Shown: piece by piece, positions 1 through 9,432 of the stretch
Layout of the letters: each line of letters opens with the position of its first letter
Position numbering within the stretch: position 1 is the first letter of the stretch
Source: an uncultured Parvularculaceae bacterium
GTDB lineage: Bacteria > Pseudomonadota > Alphaproteobacteria > Caulobacterales > Parvularculaceae
Reading direction: 5' to 3'
Assembly: GCA_913055785.1 (NCBI GenBank)
Contig: CAJXLJ010000005.1
Span: 62,001 to 126,000, forward strand
DNA length: 64,000 nt
Made by a program: the position numbers and the translations under genes
The notes under the pieces: model-generated
What the model was told of the DNA's origin: nothing
Seen by the model: only the letters and a program-made list of their open reading frames with translations
Database searches by the model: none

Positions 1-802
1 TCTCGCCCACCGGCACCAGGACGCGGTTATCAACCTCGAGCTTGCGCAACATCAGATCGCTGACCTGGTCGTCGGGAAGCATATTCGAGAAATATTCAAT
101 GTCGCCGTAATCGGGATAGGTATAGGTCCAGTTCCACTGATTGCCGGTGACCTTGAGCGTCACCGACGGCGCCAGCACGATGTCGCCGCGATTGTCGATC
201 GAGCGTCCGCCGCGAATGATGACGCGGTCGCCCGCGGAAGGCGGCGTGTTGAACGTGACCGTCACTTCAGCATCGCCCAGACCGGCGACGCGATAATCGG
301 ACCGGCGCTTCAAGACGCGCTCGCCAGCGGCGTCAGCAAGGATGACCTGCAAATGATCCGGGCGCGAAATCATGCGCCCCTCGGAAAAGTCATTGGCGAA
401 AACGAATTCCGTCGTCGCGCCGTCCGCCTCAACAACAACCTGTTTGCCGTCCGGTTGCACGCCTTCCTTGTAAAGGAGGTCAAAGGAGAAGATCGCAATA
501 AACAGCAGGATCAGGATCGGGCCGGCCGTCCAGATTACCTCGACCAGCGTATTGTGGCTGAATTTGCGCGGCTCCGGATTGGCTTTGGCGTTGTAGCGAA
601 TAACCACCCAGATCAGGAGCGCCAGCACAAACAGGCTGATTCCGGTGATGACCGGCATCAGGACAATGTTGTGGAAAAAATGAACTTCCTCGGCGAGCGC
701 CGAATTCGCCGGCTGCATGGCGATCCCGCCCGGCGTCATTGCGTTCGCGGCGGCGGCCGCCCAAACGCCAAGTCCCGTCATTGCTGCGATCAGTTTATGC
801 AT
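1..802 (-). CDS. coxB: Cytochrome c oxidase subunit II (5' part; runs off left edge)
   Basis: Membrane subunit of the aa3-type terminal oxidase that takes electrons from cytochrome c through its CuA centre. I translated the minus strand from the ATG at 802; the frame stays open to base 1, so the CuA ligands lie outside the window. Residues 1-20 look like a signal peptide, TM1 is about 43-68 and TM2 about 92-110. The family motif QWNWTYTYPD falls at 211-220, followed by NMLPDD and VDNRVLVPV. Odd: about 90 extra residues (112-205) separate TM2 from QWNW, where ordinary subunits have a short linker; this insert has the look of a phage tail-fibre beta domain (see findings). Divergent from tldD, the usual alphaproteobacterial arrangement. 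Identity is firm; the function of the insert is unknown. Confidence 0.95.
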   Translation of the reverse strand, partial: MHKLIAAMTGLGVWAAAAANAMTPGGIAMQPANSALAEEVHFFHNIVLMPVITGISLFVLALLIWVVIRYNAKANPEPRKFSHNTLVEVIWTAGPILILLFIAIFSFDLLYKEGVQPDGKQVVVEADGATTEFVFANDFSEGRMISRPDHLQVILADAAGERVLKRRSDYRVAGLGDAEVTVTFNTPPSAGDRVIIRGGRSIDNRGDIVLAPSVTLKVTGNQWNWTYTYPDYGDIEYFSNMLPDDQVSDLMLRKLEVDNRVLVPVGE

Positions 803-1053
803 TGTCGCTCCCGCGCCAAATCGTCCGTTTTTTCGCGACGCCGGCCAATGTCCCGCCGGCTTTTTAACAGAGGCGGAACGGCTTGCGCCGCCTCGGGCGC
901 TCGATACGCTCAAGCCCCTGCCCCAGTCAAATTTTCCCGCCCGCTTATAGGCCGCCTCAAACCGCTCCGTCATCGCGGCCCGCATGGAAAAATGGTCGCA
1001 GGACCAGCCGCCGCGCCATTGCCCGCCGCCGCGCGGAGCCTTAAGTCTGCCCC

Positions 1054-2472
1054 ATGACCGAATCATATTTCTTCTCCCGCACCGATCTGGACCGCGCCCG
1101 CGTCGAAGGGCTTGTGAATGACGCCCTAAAGGACGCCGACGACGGCGAGCTTTATCTCGAATACGCCCAGTCCGAAGCGTTCGTGTTCGACGACAACCGG
1201 CTCAAGACCGCCAGTTTCAATGTCGATCAGGGCTTCGGCCTCCGGGCCGTTTGCGGCGAATCAACCGGCTACGCGCACGCGTCAGAGCTTTCCGAGGCGG
1301 CCCTCAAGCGTGCCGGCTCGGCGGTGCAGGCGGTGAAATCCGGCAAGGGCGGCGCGCTTGCCGACGGCCCGGCGCGCACCAACGCACGGCTCTATCCGGA
1401 CGAAAACCCGCTCGGCGACATGGATTTCGAGGCCAAGACCCGGCTTCTCGCCGATATTAACGATTACGCGCGCTCGAAAGATCCGCGCGTGCGGCAGGTT
1501 TCCGCCTCCCTTTCCGGCGAGTGGTCGGCGGTCGAGATCGTGCGCCCGGGCGGCGAGGTGATCCGCGATTTCCGCCCGCTCGTGCGGCTCAACGTCTCCG
1601 TCACCGCCGGCGACGGAGGCCGGCAGGAATCCGGCAGCCACGGCGCCGGCGGGCGCGAGGGCTACGGGCGGTTCATCGCCGCCGACGCCTGGCAGGCCCA
1701 GGTCGACGAAGCCCTGCGTCAGGCGCTCGTCAACCTCGAGGCGGAAGCGGCCCCGGCCGGCGAGATGGAAGTGGTGCTCGGGCCGGGCTGGACCGGGGTT
1801 CTCCTTCATGAAGCGGTCGGCCACGGGCTCGAAGGCGATTTCAACCGCAAGAAGACGTCGGCGTTCGCCGACCGCATCGGCGAACGGGTCGCCGCGCCGG
1901 GGGTTACGGTCGTCGATGACGGCACGATCGAGGGACGGCGCGGTTCGCTCACCGTCGACGATGAAGGAACGCCGACCTCGCGCACGGTGCTGATCGAAGA
2001 CGGGGTGTTGAAAGGCTATCTGCAGGACCGCCTCAACGCCCGCCTGATGGGCGCGCGCGCCACCGGCAACGGAAGGCGCGAAAGCTTCGCCCACCAGCCG
2101 ATGCCGCGCATGACCAATACGTTCATGCTTGCCGGCGAACACGATCCGGAAGAAATCCTCCGTACGGTGAAGGACGGCATCTACGCGGTCAATTTCTCCG
2201 GCGGGCAGGTCGACATCACATCCGGCAAGTTCGTCTTCAACTGCACGGAGGCGTACCGCGTCAGGGACGGCAAGGTCGGCGCGCCGCTCAAAAACGTCGC
2301 GCTGATCGGCGACGGCCCGACCGTGCTGACGCGCGTCTCCATGATCGGCAACGACTTCGCCCTCGACCCCGGCATCGGCGTTTGCGGCAAGGGCGGCCAG
2401 GGCGTGCCGGTCGGCGTCGGCCAGCCGACGATCAAGATCGACAGGCTCACGGTCGGCGGCGCGGCGGCTTAA
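1054..2472 (+). CDS. tldD: Metalloprotease TldD
   Basis: Zinc-dependent protease of the TldD/PmbA family, which with TldE/PmbA forms a heterodimer that degrades unfolded peptides and matures peptide modifiers. 472 residues, normal for TldD. The zinc site HEAVGH is at residues 252-257, followed by the expected GLEGDFNRK segment; the C-terminal GKGGQGVPVGVGQPT glycine-rich end is also typical. ATG start at 1054, 251 bases from the divergent coxB start. Beside coxB in many Alphaproteobacteria. No sign of damage. Confidence 0.96.
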   Translation: MTESYFFSRTDLDRARVEGLVNDALKDADDGELYLEYAQSEAFVFDDNRLKTASFNVDQGFGLRAVCGESTGYAHASELSEAALKRAGSAVQAVKSGKGGALADGPARTNARLYPDENPLGDMDFEAKTRLLADINDYARSKDPRVRQVSASLSGEWSAVEIVRPGGEVIRDFRPLVRLNVSVTAGDGGRQESGSHGAGGREGYGRFIAADAWQAQVDEALRQALVNLEAEAAPAGEMEVVLGPGWTGVLLHEAVGHGLEGDFNRKKTSAFADRIGERVAAPGVTVVDDGTIEGRRGSLTVDDEGTPTSRTVLIEDGVLKGYLQDRLNARLMGARATGNGRRESFAHQPMPRMTNTFMLAGEHDPEEILRTVKDGIYAVNFSGGQVDITSGKFVFNCTEAYRVRDGKVGAPLKNVALIGDGPTVLTRVSMIGNDFALDPGIGVCGKGGQGVPVGVGQPTIKIDRLTVGGAAA

Positions 2473-2475
2473 GGC

Positions 2476-3588
2476 TTATCCCGCCGCGTTCCAGATGATG
2501 TTCCAGACAATCGCCATCATGGCGGAAATCAGTACGAACTGATAAAGCAACCCGGAAGCCAAAGCGGTCCAGACTGTTTTGACCCAACCTCGGCCATAGG
2601 TCCGCTTGAGCGTCGTAACGTAATACCCCGCCACCAGGACGAATGTCGCGACGCCGATATAGGGAAGGCCCAGTTGCGCGACGACCAGACATACGGCGAT
2701 GATCGCGAACCCGGCGGCGTGAATATAAAACGACATCACCAGGTGATCGAAGATCAGCGCGTCCTTGCCGCGAATAAACAGCGTCAGGATTAAGGCGAGC
2801 ACCGGCGTCATCAGGAACATGACGCGCGGCAGCCAGCTGTTCAAACTACTGTTGAAAGCCCGCGGATTTGATGTCGCCCAACTGACGCCATAGGCGATGC
2901 GCGCCATCAGGCTTTTCGCCCCCTCCGGGTCATTTCCTGCATCAACATCGTATTTATCGTTCGCTTCCGGATTTTCGATCTCCGCTTCAATATCCCGGCG
3001 CAGTTGTCCGAAGCAGCGCTCGACGCGTTCCGAGTCGATATCAAGCGCGCTCTCCTTGATGAAAAACTTTAGCTTCGCAGCAAAACCACAGTCGGATTGC
3101 TCGTCGCCGCCGCCGATGACCACGGCGCCGTTTTCGGCGCCCGATGCTTGCTGCGGATCCTTGAACTCAAGATCGAGCGCCGCGAACAAGGTGTTGGTGA
3201 GCGCTATCGTCAAAAAGAACAGGAAGCTGACCACCAGAAACAGCCGCACCGGCGGCGTAAATCGCGAGCGTCTTCCATGGGCGAAATCTTTCGGCACCGT
3301 GCCGGGTCTCACCGCCATCAGGCCGAGCGTGCGCCACATGCGCGAATCGAACCCGAACGTGTCCTCGAAAAAGTTGCGCGCGAGCATGAACGAACTGCGC
3401 CGCATGTCGTCATTCTTCTGTCCGCATGCGGCGCAAAAAACGCCGGCCATCGGCGCGCCGCAGGAAAGACAGGTTGGCGAGCGCGCCTTGCCGGCGGCGT
3501 CTGCTTCGCATTCGAGCGCCGCCGCAACGGCGGCGACGCCGCCCGCTTCGCCCTCCGGACCGATATCGATGTCGTCGATGCCGCTCAT
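2476..3588 (-). CDS. DUF3667-type zinc-ribbon membrane protein
   Basis: Function unknown. The N-terminal third carries a CxxC...CxxC zinc ribbon (CLSCGAP then CAACGQK) followed by the DDMRRSS/FFEDTFGFDSRMWRT segment characteristic of DUF3667 membrane proteins. Hydrophobic stretches follow at the FLVVSFLFFLTIALT region and in the C-terminal half (four or so segments). I placed the start at the ATG at 3588 (MSGIDDIDIG), which has a GGGG-rich stretch upstream; an in-frame start at 3630 would add 14 residues. Convergent with tldD, 3 bases apart; downstream of the ATP-grasp gene on the same strand. Confidence 0.75.
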   Translation of the reverse strand: MSGIDDIDIGPEGEAGGVAAVAAALECEADAAGKARSPTCLSCGAPMAGVFCAACGQKNDDMRRSSFMLARNFFEDTFGFDSRMWRTLGLMAVRPGTVPKDFAHGRRSRFTPPVRLFLVVSFLFFLTIALTNTLFAALDLEFKDPQQASGAENGAVVIGGGDEQSDCGFAAKLKFFIKESALDIDSERVERCFGQLRRDIEAEIENPEANDKYDVDAGNDPEGAKSLMARIAYGVSWATSNPRAFNSSLNSWLPRVMFLMTPVLALILTLFIRGKDALIFDHLVMSFYIHAAGFAIIAVCLVVAQLGLPYIGVATFVLVAGYYVTTLKRTYGRGWVKTVWTALASGLLYQFVLISAMMAIVWNIIWNAAG

Positions 3589-3657
3589 GCGCCGCCCCTT
3601 TGGGGCGAGCGTAACAGGCGCGCGCGCCAAGGAAAAGCGCGGACCTGACGCCGGCGC

Positions 3658-4806
3658 CTAGAACCGGAAGAGTTTCTTCGCCTCTTTCAGCGCCTTCGGA
3701 TTGACGCGAGCGTTCGGATTTTCCTGCAGGCGCCATTCGAGAAACCGGCGAAACTCGGGATCGAACACGCCGCGCCCGAGAGCGAGCTGGAGAATGTTGA
3801 AATTGCCGCCCGGATTGACCTCGAGCAGCGACGGCCCGGTCGTGGCGAGCGCCACATCCCAGGACTGAAGATGCAAGGTCGGAAACTGCGCCGCGGCTTT
3901 CGCGACAACGGACTTCGCCCGCTCGAAATCGGGAAGGACGACGCCTTCAATCGCCGCGCCCGTATCAGGATGCGCGCTCATGGTTTCAGCGCCGACGCCG
4001 AAGCCGCGCCGCGCGCCGCCGGCAACGCCGGTCTCGCAGTCAATGGCAGCGATGAGATTGCCCTTGCGACGGAAATTATCGACGCGATTGTCGCCCGCAG
4101 GCAGACGCAGGACGCCAAAACGGATATCCACGCCTTCCGGTCCCAGCATGGCGACCAGGCGCAAGCTCGCAATGCGCCCGCCGGTGATTTCGGCGATCGC
4201 CGGATGCGGGTCCAGCGCCTCCTGAAACAGGTAACCGTCGTCCTCGACATAAACGCTGATCTCTGCGGCAAGTTCGGCGCCCGTGAAAGCCTCGCCGCTG
4301 TCGGCGGTCAGTCGGTCGCCGTCGCGCGCAACGATCTTTACCGCGCCGTCGCCATGGCTGGCGATCGCCGGCTTGCCGAACACCGGCAACGCGCATGACG
4401 CAAGAAAAACCTCGATATCTTCCGGCGAATGGAAAGACGGAACGCCTTCAAGCGTTCGGTCGCGGTGAACGACAGCGAGGGTTTTCGGACTCGACAGTCC
4501 GGCGCGCTGCATCGCCTCTGCGAAATGGATCTTGTCCTCGGCGACGTTCCAGTCGTCGAGCTCGTTGGCGAGAAAAAACGCGGCGCGCGCGCGATCGTCG
4601 CCCATAAACGAGCCGTATTCCGCGCGCGGGCGGTTATAGAGTTCGAAGAACAGATATTCCTCAAAGGTCAGCCCGGTTCCGGCGCTTCTGAGCGCCAGGA
4701 AATCCATGACCTGTTTCGTGAGGCTTGCGCCGTGGCGCTCCTGTGCGATTTTCATGTCGCGCATCAAGTCCTGATCGTAGGCTGCGGCCTTGCCGGATAG
4801 CGCCAT
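3658..4806 (-). CDS. ATP-grasp enzyme, sugar-transfer/alpha-glutamate-ligase type
   Basis: 382-residue protein that resembles the 'sugar-transfer associated ATP-grasp' family (ATPgrasp_ST), predicted ATP-dependent carboxylate-amine/thiol ligases. Visible ATP-grasp elements are the FGKPAIASHGDGAVKIV strand with a lysine likely to contact ATP, the FRRKGNLIAAID segment, and the terminal metal-binding LLEVNPGGNFNILQL block. Substrate unknown; family members often sit in capsule or exopolysaccharide loci, which is not the case here. ATG start at 4806, divergent from gluQ. Confidence 0.7.
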   Translation of the reverse strand: MALSGKAAAYDQDLMRDMKIAQERHGASLTKQVMDFLALRSAGTGLTFEEYLFFELYNRPRAEYGSFMGDDRARAAFFLANELDDWNVAEDKIHFAEAMQRAGLSSPKTLAVVHRDRTLEGVPSFHSPEDIEVFLASCALPVFGKPAIASHGDGAVKIVARDGDRLTADSGEAFTGAELAAEISVYVEDDGYLFQEALDPHPAIAEITGGRIASLRLVAMLGPEGVDIRFGVLRLPAGDNRVDNFRRKGNLIAAIDCETGVAGGARRGFGVGAETMSAHPDTGAAIEGVVLPDFERAKSVVAKAAAQFPTLHLQSWDVALATTGPSLLEVNPGGNFNILQLALGRGVFDPEFRRFLEWRLQENPNARVNPKALKEAKKLFRF

Positions 4807-4933
4807 CGTGCAATTCTCCCATGGGTGCTGGAGGCGAGGCCGAGCCTAGATTTTTATGGTTAACGGCGTGTTGATAAGAGGGCGGGGAAGCGCCCGATTC
4901 CTATCTTCCGCAAGACGCTTTACATTCGCGCTC

Positions 4934-5803
4934 ATGACCGACTTCGTCACCCGTTTCGCGCCGTCGCCGACCGGCCTTCTGCATCTCGGCCACGCTTTTT
5001 CCGCGCTAACGGCGCACGCGGCCGCCAAAGCGGCGGGCGGGCGGTTTTTATTGCGCATCGAGGACATCGATCAGGGGCGCTGCCGGCCCGAATTCGAAGA
5101 GGCGATCCATGAAGACCTCGCCTGGCTCGGCGTCGCGTGGGAGGAGCCGGTGCGGCGCCAGTCCGATCATTTCGCGGACTATGCCGCCGCGCTCGAACGC
5201 TTGCGTGAGAAAGGCGCCCTTTATCGCTGTTTCAAGACGCGCAAGGAAATCGCCGACGAGATCGCCCGCGCGCCGCACTTAACGCCCGACGGCCCTGAGG
5301 GCCCGCAATATACGGGCGGCGCCCTGCCGCCGGATGAAGAGCGCGCGCTCATGGACGAGGGCGCGGCTTACGCCTGGCGGCTTTCCATGAAAAACGCACG
5401 CGCGATACTGGGCGATGCGTTCGACAAACTTTCCTTCATCGAGGAAGGATGCGGCCCGAAAGGCGAAACAGGAACAATAAAGGCGACGCCGGAAATTTTC
5501 GGCGACCCGGTCGTCGCGCGCAAGGACTTAGGCGCGAGTTACCACATCGCCGCCGTTCATGACGACGCGCTTCAGGGCGTCACCCATGTGATTCGCGGCG
5601 AGGATCTCTTTCTGGCGGCGCATCTGCACCGGCTGTTGCAGGCGCTGCTCGATTTCCCGGCGCCCGTCTACCGGCACCACCGGCTGATCACCGACGATAA
5701 CGGCAAGCGGTTCGCGAAACGCGACAAGGCCGCGACCCTGCAAGCCATGAGAGAAGGCGGCGCGAAGCCTCAGGACATTCGCGCGCGCCTTGGCTTAGGT
5801 TAG
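4934..5803 (+). CDS. gluQ: Glutamyl-Q tRNA(Asp) synthetase
   Basis: Paralogue of the GluRS catalytic domain that attaches glutamate to the queuosine base of tRNA(Asp). 289 residues, matching GluQ-RS and too short for GluRS because the anticodon-binding domain is absent. Class I signatures: RFAPSPTGLLHLGH at 7-20 (HIGH as HLGH) and KRFAKRDKAATL near the C-terminus (KMSKS equivalent). The ATG at 4934 puts this motif at the standard position; an upstream in-frame start at 4856 would add a non-conserved extension. Convergent with the aldo/keto reductase gene, 3 bases away. Confidence 0.94.
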   Translation: MTDFVTRFAPSPTGLLHLGHAFSALTAHAAAKAAGGRFLLRIEDIDQGRCRPEFEEAIHEDLAWLGVAWEEPVRRQSDHFADYAAALERLREKGALYRCFKTRKEIADEIARAPHLTPDGPEGPQYTGGALPPDEERALMDEGAAYAWRLSMKNARAILGDAFDKLSFIEEGCGPKGETGTIKATPEIFGDPVVARKDLGASYHIAAVHDDALQGVTHVIRGEDLFLAAHLHRLLQALLDFPAPVYRHHRLITDDNGKRFAKRDKAATLQAMREGGAKPQDIRARLGLG

Positions 5804-5806
5804 GGC

Positions 5807-6799
5807 TTACGCGTTGAGCGTCGAGGAGGTGGTTTCCGGATAACGCGCGCCTGCAACCGCTCCCGGCGGAACGGCCTTCTCGATAGCCGCGATGTCTTCC
5901 TGTGCAAGATTGACCTCAAGCGCGCCGATATTTTCATCGAGCCGCGAGAGTTTCTTGGTGCCCGGGATCGGCACGATGTCGCCGCCCTTCGACAACACCC
6001 AGGCGAGCGCGATTTGCGCCGGCGTCGCGTCCTTGGCTTTGGCGATCTCGGCGATCTGATCGACCAGCGGCAGATTCTTTTCAAGCGCGCCATTGGCGAA
6101 ACGCGGGTTCATAACGAGGCGATAATCGCCCGCGCTGAAATCCTTTTCGCTGCGATAGGCGCCGGTAAGAAGTCCGCGCCCCAGCGGCGAATAGGCGACG
6201 AATGTCGTTCCGAGTTCTCGGCAGGCGGGGATGATTTCCGCTTCCATATCGCGCGTCACAATCGAATATTCCGACTGCAGCGCCGCAATCGGATGAACCG
6301 CATTCGCCTTCTTCAACGTCTCGACGCTGACTTCCGAAAGGCCGATGGCGCGCACCTTGCCCGCTTTTACAAGATCCGCCATCGCGCCGACCGAGTCCTC
6401 GACCGGCACTTCCCGGTCGCGGCGGTGCATGTAGTAAAGGTCGATGACATCGATCCCGAGACGCTTCAACGACGCGTCGCAGGCCTGTTTGATATAAGCG
6501 GGGTCGTTCGACAGGCCGAGCCAGGTTCCGTCATCCCCACGCTGAATGGCGAATTTCGTCGCAAGAACGACTTCATCGCGATGGTTTTTCAAAAACCCTG
6601 AAAGCTGTTCTTCGTTGCGGCCGCTCCCATACATGTCGGCGGTGTCGAAAAAATTGACTCCGCGCGCCAGCGCGCCCTCGAGCACTTCCTCCGCCTTGCT
6701 GTTCGACAGCGCCTCTCCGTAAAATTCGGCGAGCCCCATGCAGCCGAAACCAAGTTGCGATACTTCGAGGCCTGAACGGCCCAAAGGAATCTTGCGCAT
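5807..6799 (-). CDS. Aldo/keto reductase
   Basis: NADPH-dependent carbonyl reductase with the (beta/alpha)8 fold, 330 residues. The catalytic tetrad is complete: D52 and Y57 in FDTADMY, K82 in LATKF and H125 in YYMHR. GFGCMGL near the N-terminus and the PIPGTKKLSRLDEN cofactor-binding region near the C-terminus match the AKR13/YajO-like group acting on aldehydes or ketones. Substrate cannot be named. ATG at 6799 with a GGAGG-type ribosome site. Confidence 0.92.
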   Translation of the reverse strand: MRKIPLGRSGLEVSQLGFGCMGLAEFYGEALSNSKAEEVLEGALARGVNFFDTADMYGSGRNEEQLSGFLKNHRDEVVLATKFAIQRGDDGTWLGLSNDPAYIKQACDASLKRLGIDVIDLYYMHRRDREVPVEDSVGAMADLVKAGKVRAIGLSEVSVETLKKANAVHPIAALQSEYSIVTRDMEAEIIPACRELGTTFVAYSPLGRGLLTGAYRSEKDFSAGDYRLVMNPRFANGALEKNLPLVDQIAEIAKAKDATPAQIALAWVLSKGGDIVPIPGTKKLSRLDENIGALEVNLAQEDIAAIEKAVPPGAVAGARYPETTSSTLNA

Positions 6800-6925
6800 A
6801 TGCGCCTCCTGCGATTGTCGTGATGTCCGTGAATAGCGTGAGGACGGCGCATGACGCGCGCCGATATGACTTTATCGCATCTTCGAGCCGCGAAGATCAA
6901 TTCTTGAAATTCACGCCGCGCGTAC

Positions 6926-7552
6926 CTATGTGCCCTCAGCGAGTTCATCGCCGGTAACGCGATAGCGGCCGGTAATTTTCCAGTTGAAAAGCACATCTTC
7001 GAGTTTCGGCCCGGCGCCGATATTATGGACAATCATCGGCCGGCCGGATGGCGCGATCCTGTCGGTGACGACGCCGATATGCGGCAGCCAGCCGCCCTGC
7101 GCGCCTTTCAGATTCCAGGCGACGATATCGCCGGGAAGATAGGAAGCAGGATCGCCGCTCGCCGGCAGCCTGGCGCCACGCCGCGTGAAAAACGCTTCAA
7201 GATTCGGCACGCGGCGGTGATCGATATTCGCATCGGGTCGCGCCAGCCCCCAGTGGTTCGGATAAGCGGCGAAGGCGGTTTTCATGTCTTCATGAACAAG
7301 CGCCTGCAGATCTACTCCGGCCGCGCGAAAAACCCTGATGACGACGTCGGCGCAAACGCCGCGATCCGGCGCCACATCGCCCATCGGATAAGCGAGCGTC
7401 ACATAAGCCGGATCGTAAACGACGCGCTGTTTCGTGCGCTCAATCGCGGCTTCGGAAAGGCGCGAGGCGAACTTATCCTGTGCAATTGCAGGGTGAAGAA
7501 CCCCCGCCACGAGAATAAAAACCGAAACACATATACAACGCATGCGCAACAA
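6926..7552 (-). CDS. Secreted DUF1287 protein (YijF-like)
   Basis: 208 residues with an N-terminal signal peptide ending near residue 25 (AIAQ). DUF1287 proteins are predicted NlpC/P60-like amidases or peptidases of the periplasm. Candidate catalytic residues are C67 in DRGVCADVV and H158 in LPHIGVVTD; a further histidine is in IVHNIGAGP. The GDIVAWNL segment just before the His is also typical of the fold. Substrate unknown, perhaps peptidoglycan. 35 bases downstream of the esterase-TPR gene on the same strand, so the two may be cotranscribed. Confidence 0.82.
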   Translation of the reverse strand: MLRMRCICVSVFILVAGVLHPAIAQDKFASRLSEAAIERTKQRVVYDPAYVTLAYPMGDVAPDRGVCADVVIRVFRAAGVDLQALVHEDMKTAFAAYPNHWGLARPDANIDHRRVPNLEAFFTRRGARLPASGDPASYLPGDIVAWNLKGAQGGWLPHIGVVTDRIAPSGRPMIVHNIGAGPKLEDVLFNWKITGRYRVTGDELAEGT

Positions 7553-7587
7553 TTACCTAACAATTGCGGCAGGCTTATGGCTGCGGA

Positions 7588-8709
7588 TCAACTTGCTTCA
7601 CAGGTCATATAACTGCCCAGACCCGCCATGCGCTTTCGTATCCAGCGCTCCATTGGATGCTTACGCTCAATGGCCACAGCCAGTGAACGCCGATATGTCC
7701 GACACGCATCTTCATATCTCTTCGCTTCTTCATAAGCTTCGCCCAAAAAATTCAACACCATTATTTCATTTGGGGCGAGTTTATCTGCGCGCTCAAGGAT
7801 GCGAATGGCGGTCTCCGGATCGCCTTCACGCGTATATCCTCGCGCGAGCTGAGCAAAGCCGCTCACGCTAATATAGGGGTTGCCGCCTGCCACCTCTCGG
7901 AGAAAATCAAGACGACTTTCGATACCGTCAATATCCCGCGCAGCAATCAACGGCTCCATATTCCAAGCGTCGAATACAAAGCGAAGACCATCATGCGTGG
8001 CCGGCGTAACCGCCGTTACATGATCTTCATGAGGGTACTCCTTCAGAACCGTCGCGCCCAGCGACTGATCAGCTCTCGCACATGACGCCGCTATGCTTTC
8101 AACGCCATTTCGCGAATCGACTTCTGATGACAGCGATAAAAACAACCGCCGATAGGATGTATTTTCGCAACTCTCCGCGGCGCGTTTCGATATACTTTCC
8201 TCATCCCACCAAGCCGAGGCGCCGATAGCAATGACGCCGTTAAACTGCTCAGGTTCTTCCAGCATCGCAAAAAGTACAAACAGCCCCGAAAGCGAGTGGC
8301 CGTGCAACACTTCAAACCTCGAAACCGGATAATTCTCAGCGAGGTATGGCCGCAGCACGTCATCGATATAGCCGAGCACATTTTTTGCGCCGCCGCTTGT
8401 ATCGGGACCGTCGGCGGGTTTTGTCGGCGTAAAGTCCGCAAACCGATCATCGGTCGACACGCCGACAAGCAAAACCGGCGGCGCCAATTCCGCCCATTGC
8501 AGAATACCGATCGCCGCGCGGACCGTAGGCAGGTTCCGGTCTTCGTCGAAAACATACACAACCGGCAACAGCGCGCCCTCTCGAGCTTTGCCTAGCAATT
8601 CGATCTTTACGTCGCGCGGCGCATAGCCATTACCGCCCAACCCCTCCTGCGCCTGACATGACGCCGTCAGCGCCAGCGCCATATACGCGCCCACAATCAC
8701 ACGCCACAT
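7588..8709 (-). CDS. Secreted esterase-like hydrolase with TPR tail
   Basis: Alpha/beta hydrolase of the putative-esterase (Fes/IroE/esterase D-like) family fused to C-terminal tetratricopeptide repeats. With the ATG at 8709 (AAAGG ribosome site) the protein is 373 residues and begins with a signal sequence (MWRVIVGAYMALALTASCQA); cleavage may be lipoprotein-type at the Cys. Nucleophile S139 lies in HGHSLSG; an acid and the His in EDHVTAV would complete the triad. TPR helices start around residue 285 (PETAIRILERADKLAP). Divergent from a winged-helix regulator whose start is 86 bases away. Substrate unknown. Confidence 0.75.
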   Translation of the reverse strand: MWRVIVGAYMALALTASCQAQEGLGGNGYAPRDVKIELLGKAREGALLPVVYVFDEDRNLPTVRAAIGILQWAELAPPVLLVGVSTDDRFADFTPTKPADGPDTSGGAKNVLGYIDDVLRPYLAENYPVSRFEVLHGHSLSGLFVLFAMLEEPEQFNGVIAIGASAWWDEESISKRAAESCENTSYRRLFLSLSSEVDSRNGVESIAASCARADQSLGATVLKEYPHEDHVTAVTPATHDGLRFVFDAWNMEPLIAARDIDGIESRLDFLREVAGGNPYISVSGFAQLARGYTREGDPETAIRILERADKLAPNEIMVLNFLGEAYEEAKRYEDACRTYRRSLAVAIERKHPMERWIRKRMAGLGSYMTCEAS

Positions 8710-8795
8710 ACACACACCTTTCGCCAAATCAGCGGGCATCTTGCGTCAAAAAGCCTTTTCTGCCAATGCTAAGCTATTGCAGAAAAGATTTTTCT

Positions 8796-9347
8796 ATGCG
8801 CGAAACCCCCATCAGCGATCCCGTGAAAATGAGACTGCTAACTAATCCAGTGCGTTACGCTATCTGGATCACAACAATAAAGCTGGCGCCCCTAACCGTG
8901 CAGCAAATCGGCGCGCAGATTTGCAGAGATCCTGGCTCGCTCTACAGACACATCAACAAACTCGAGAAAGCCGGACTCATTAAGCCGCACAGCGACATAC
9001 GAACGAAGGGGCGGAAGGCTATCGCCTACACCACTGACCCGAACCCTTATCTTGTTTACGACCCGGACAATCACGAAACGGTAGAGGCGATCATTCGGGT
9101 TTGCGAAAACGCAGCACGCCAAGCGGCGCAAGAATCTCGCCAAGCGTTTGAAAGCGGCCGGTGCAGAGTAAGATCATCCACGCGAGACACATTTCTAAAG
9201 GCTGACGGTTTTTGGGCTAATGAGGAAGAGCTGCGCCTCATCAATAAAAAGATCGATGAGTTAAGGGAATTGCTGCTTAAACGTACGACGCCCGAAGGGC
9301 GCCGGCCAATTCGCCTTACGTTTATCATGAGGCCCGCGCCCCTATAG
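8796..9347 (+). CDS. Winged-helix (ArsR-like) transcriptional regulator
   Basis: 183 residues. An N-terminal winged helix reads LTNPVRYAIWITTIK, then LTVQQIGAQICRDPGSLYRHINKLEKAGLI, the layout of ArsR-type repressors; the rest is helical (LRLINKKIDELRELLLKR). No metal-binding cysteine motif is seen. I use the ATG at 8796; an in-frame ATG at 8766 would add 10 residues. Being head-to-head with the esterase gene, it is a plausible local regulator of it, an inference from position only. The C-terminal 60 residues are not recognised. Confidence 0.65.
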   Translation: MRETPISDPVKMRLLTNPVRYAIWITTIKLAPLTVQQIGAQICRDPGSLYRHINKLEKAGLIKPHSDIRTKGRKAIAYTTDPNPYLVYDPDNHETVEAIIRVCENAARQAAQESRQAFESGRCRVRSSTRDTFLKADGFWANEEELRLINKKIDELRELLLKRTTPEGRRPIRLTFIMRPAPL

Positions 9348-9432
9348 CGCGCCCAATTGCATCGCTGATGCGACAAAGCGATGGGAAATCGCCCTGCCGG
9401 GCGCCTATATTTCACTCAAGAGGAGGCGCGCT

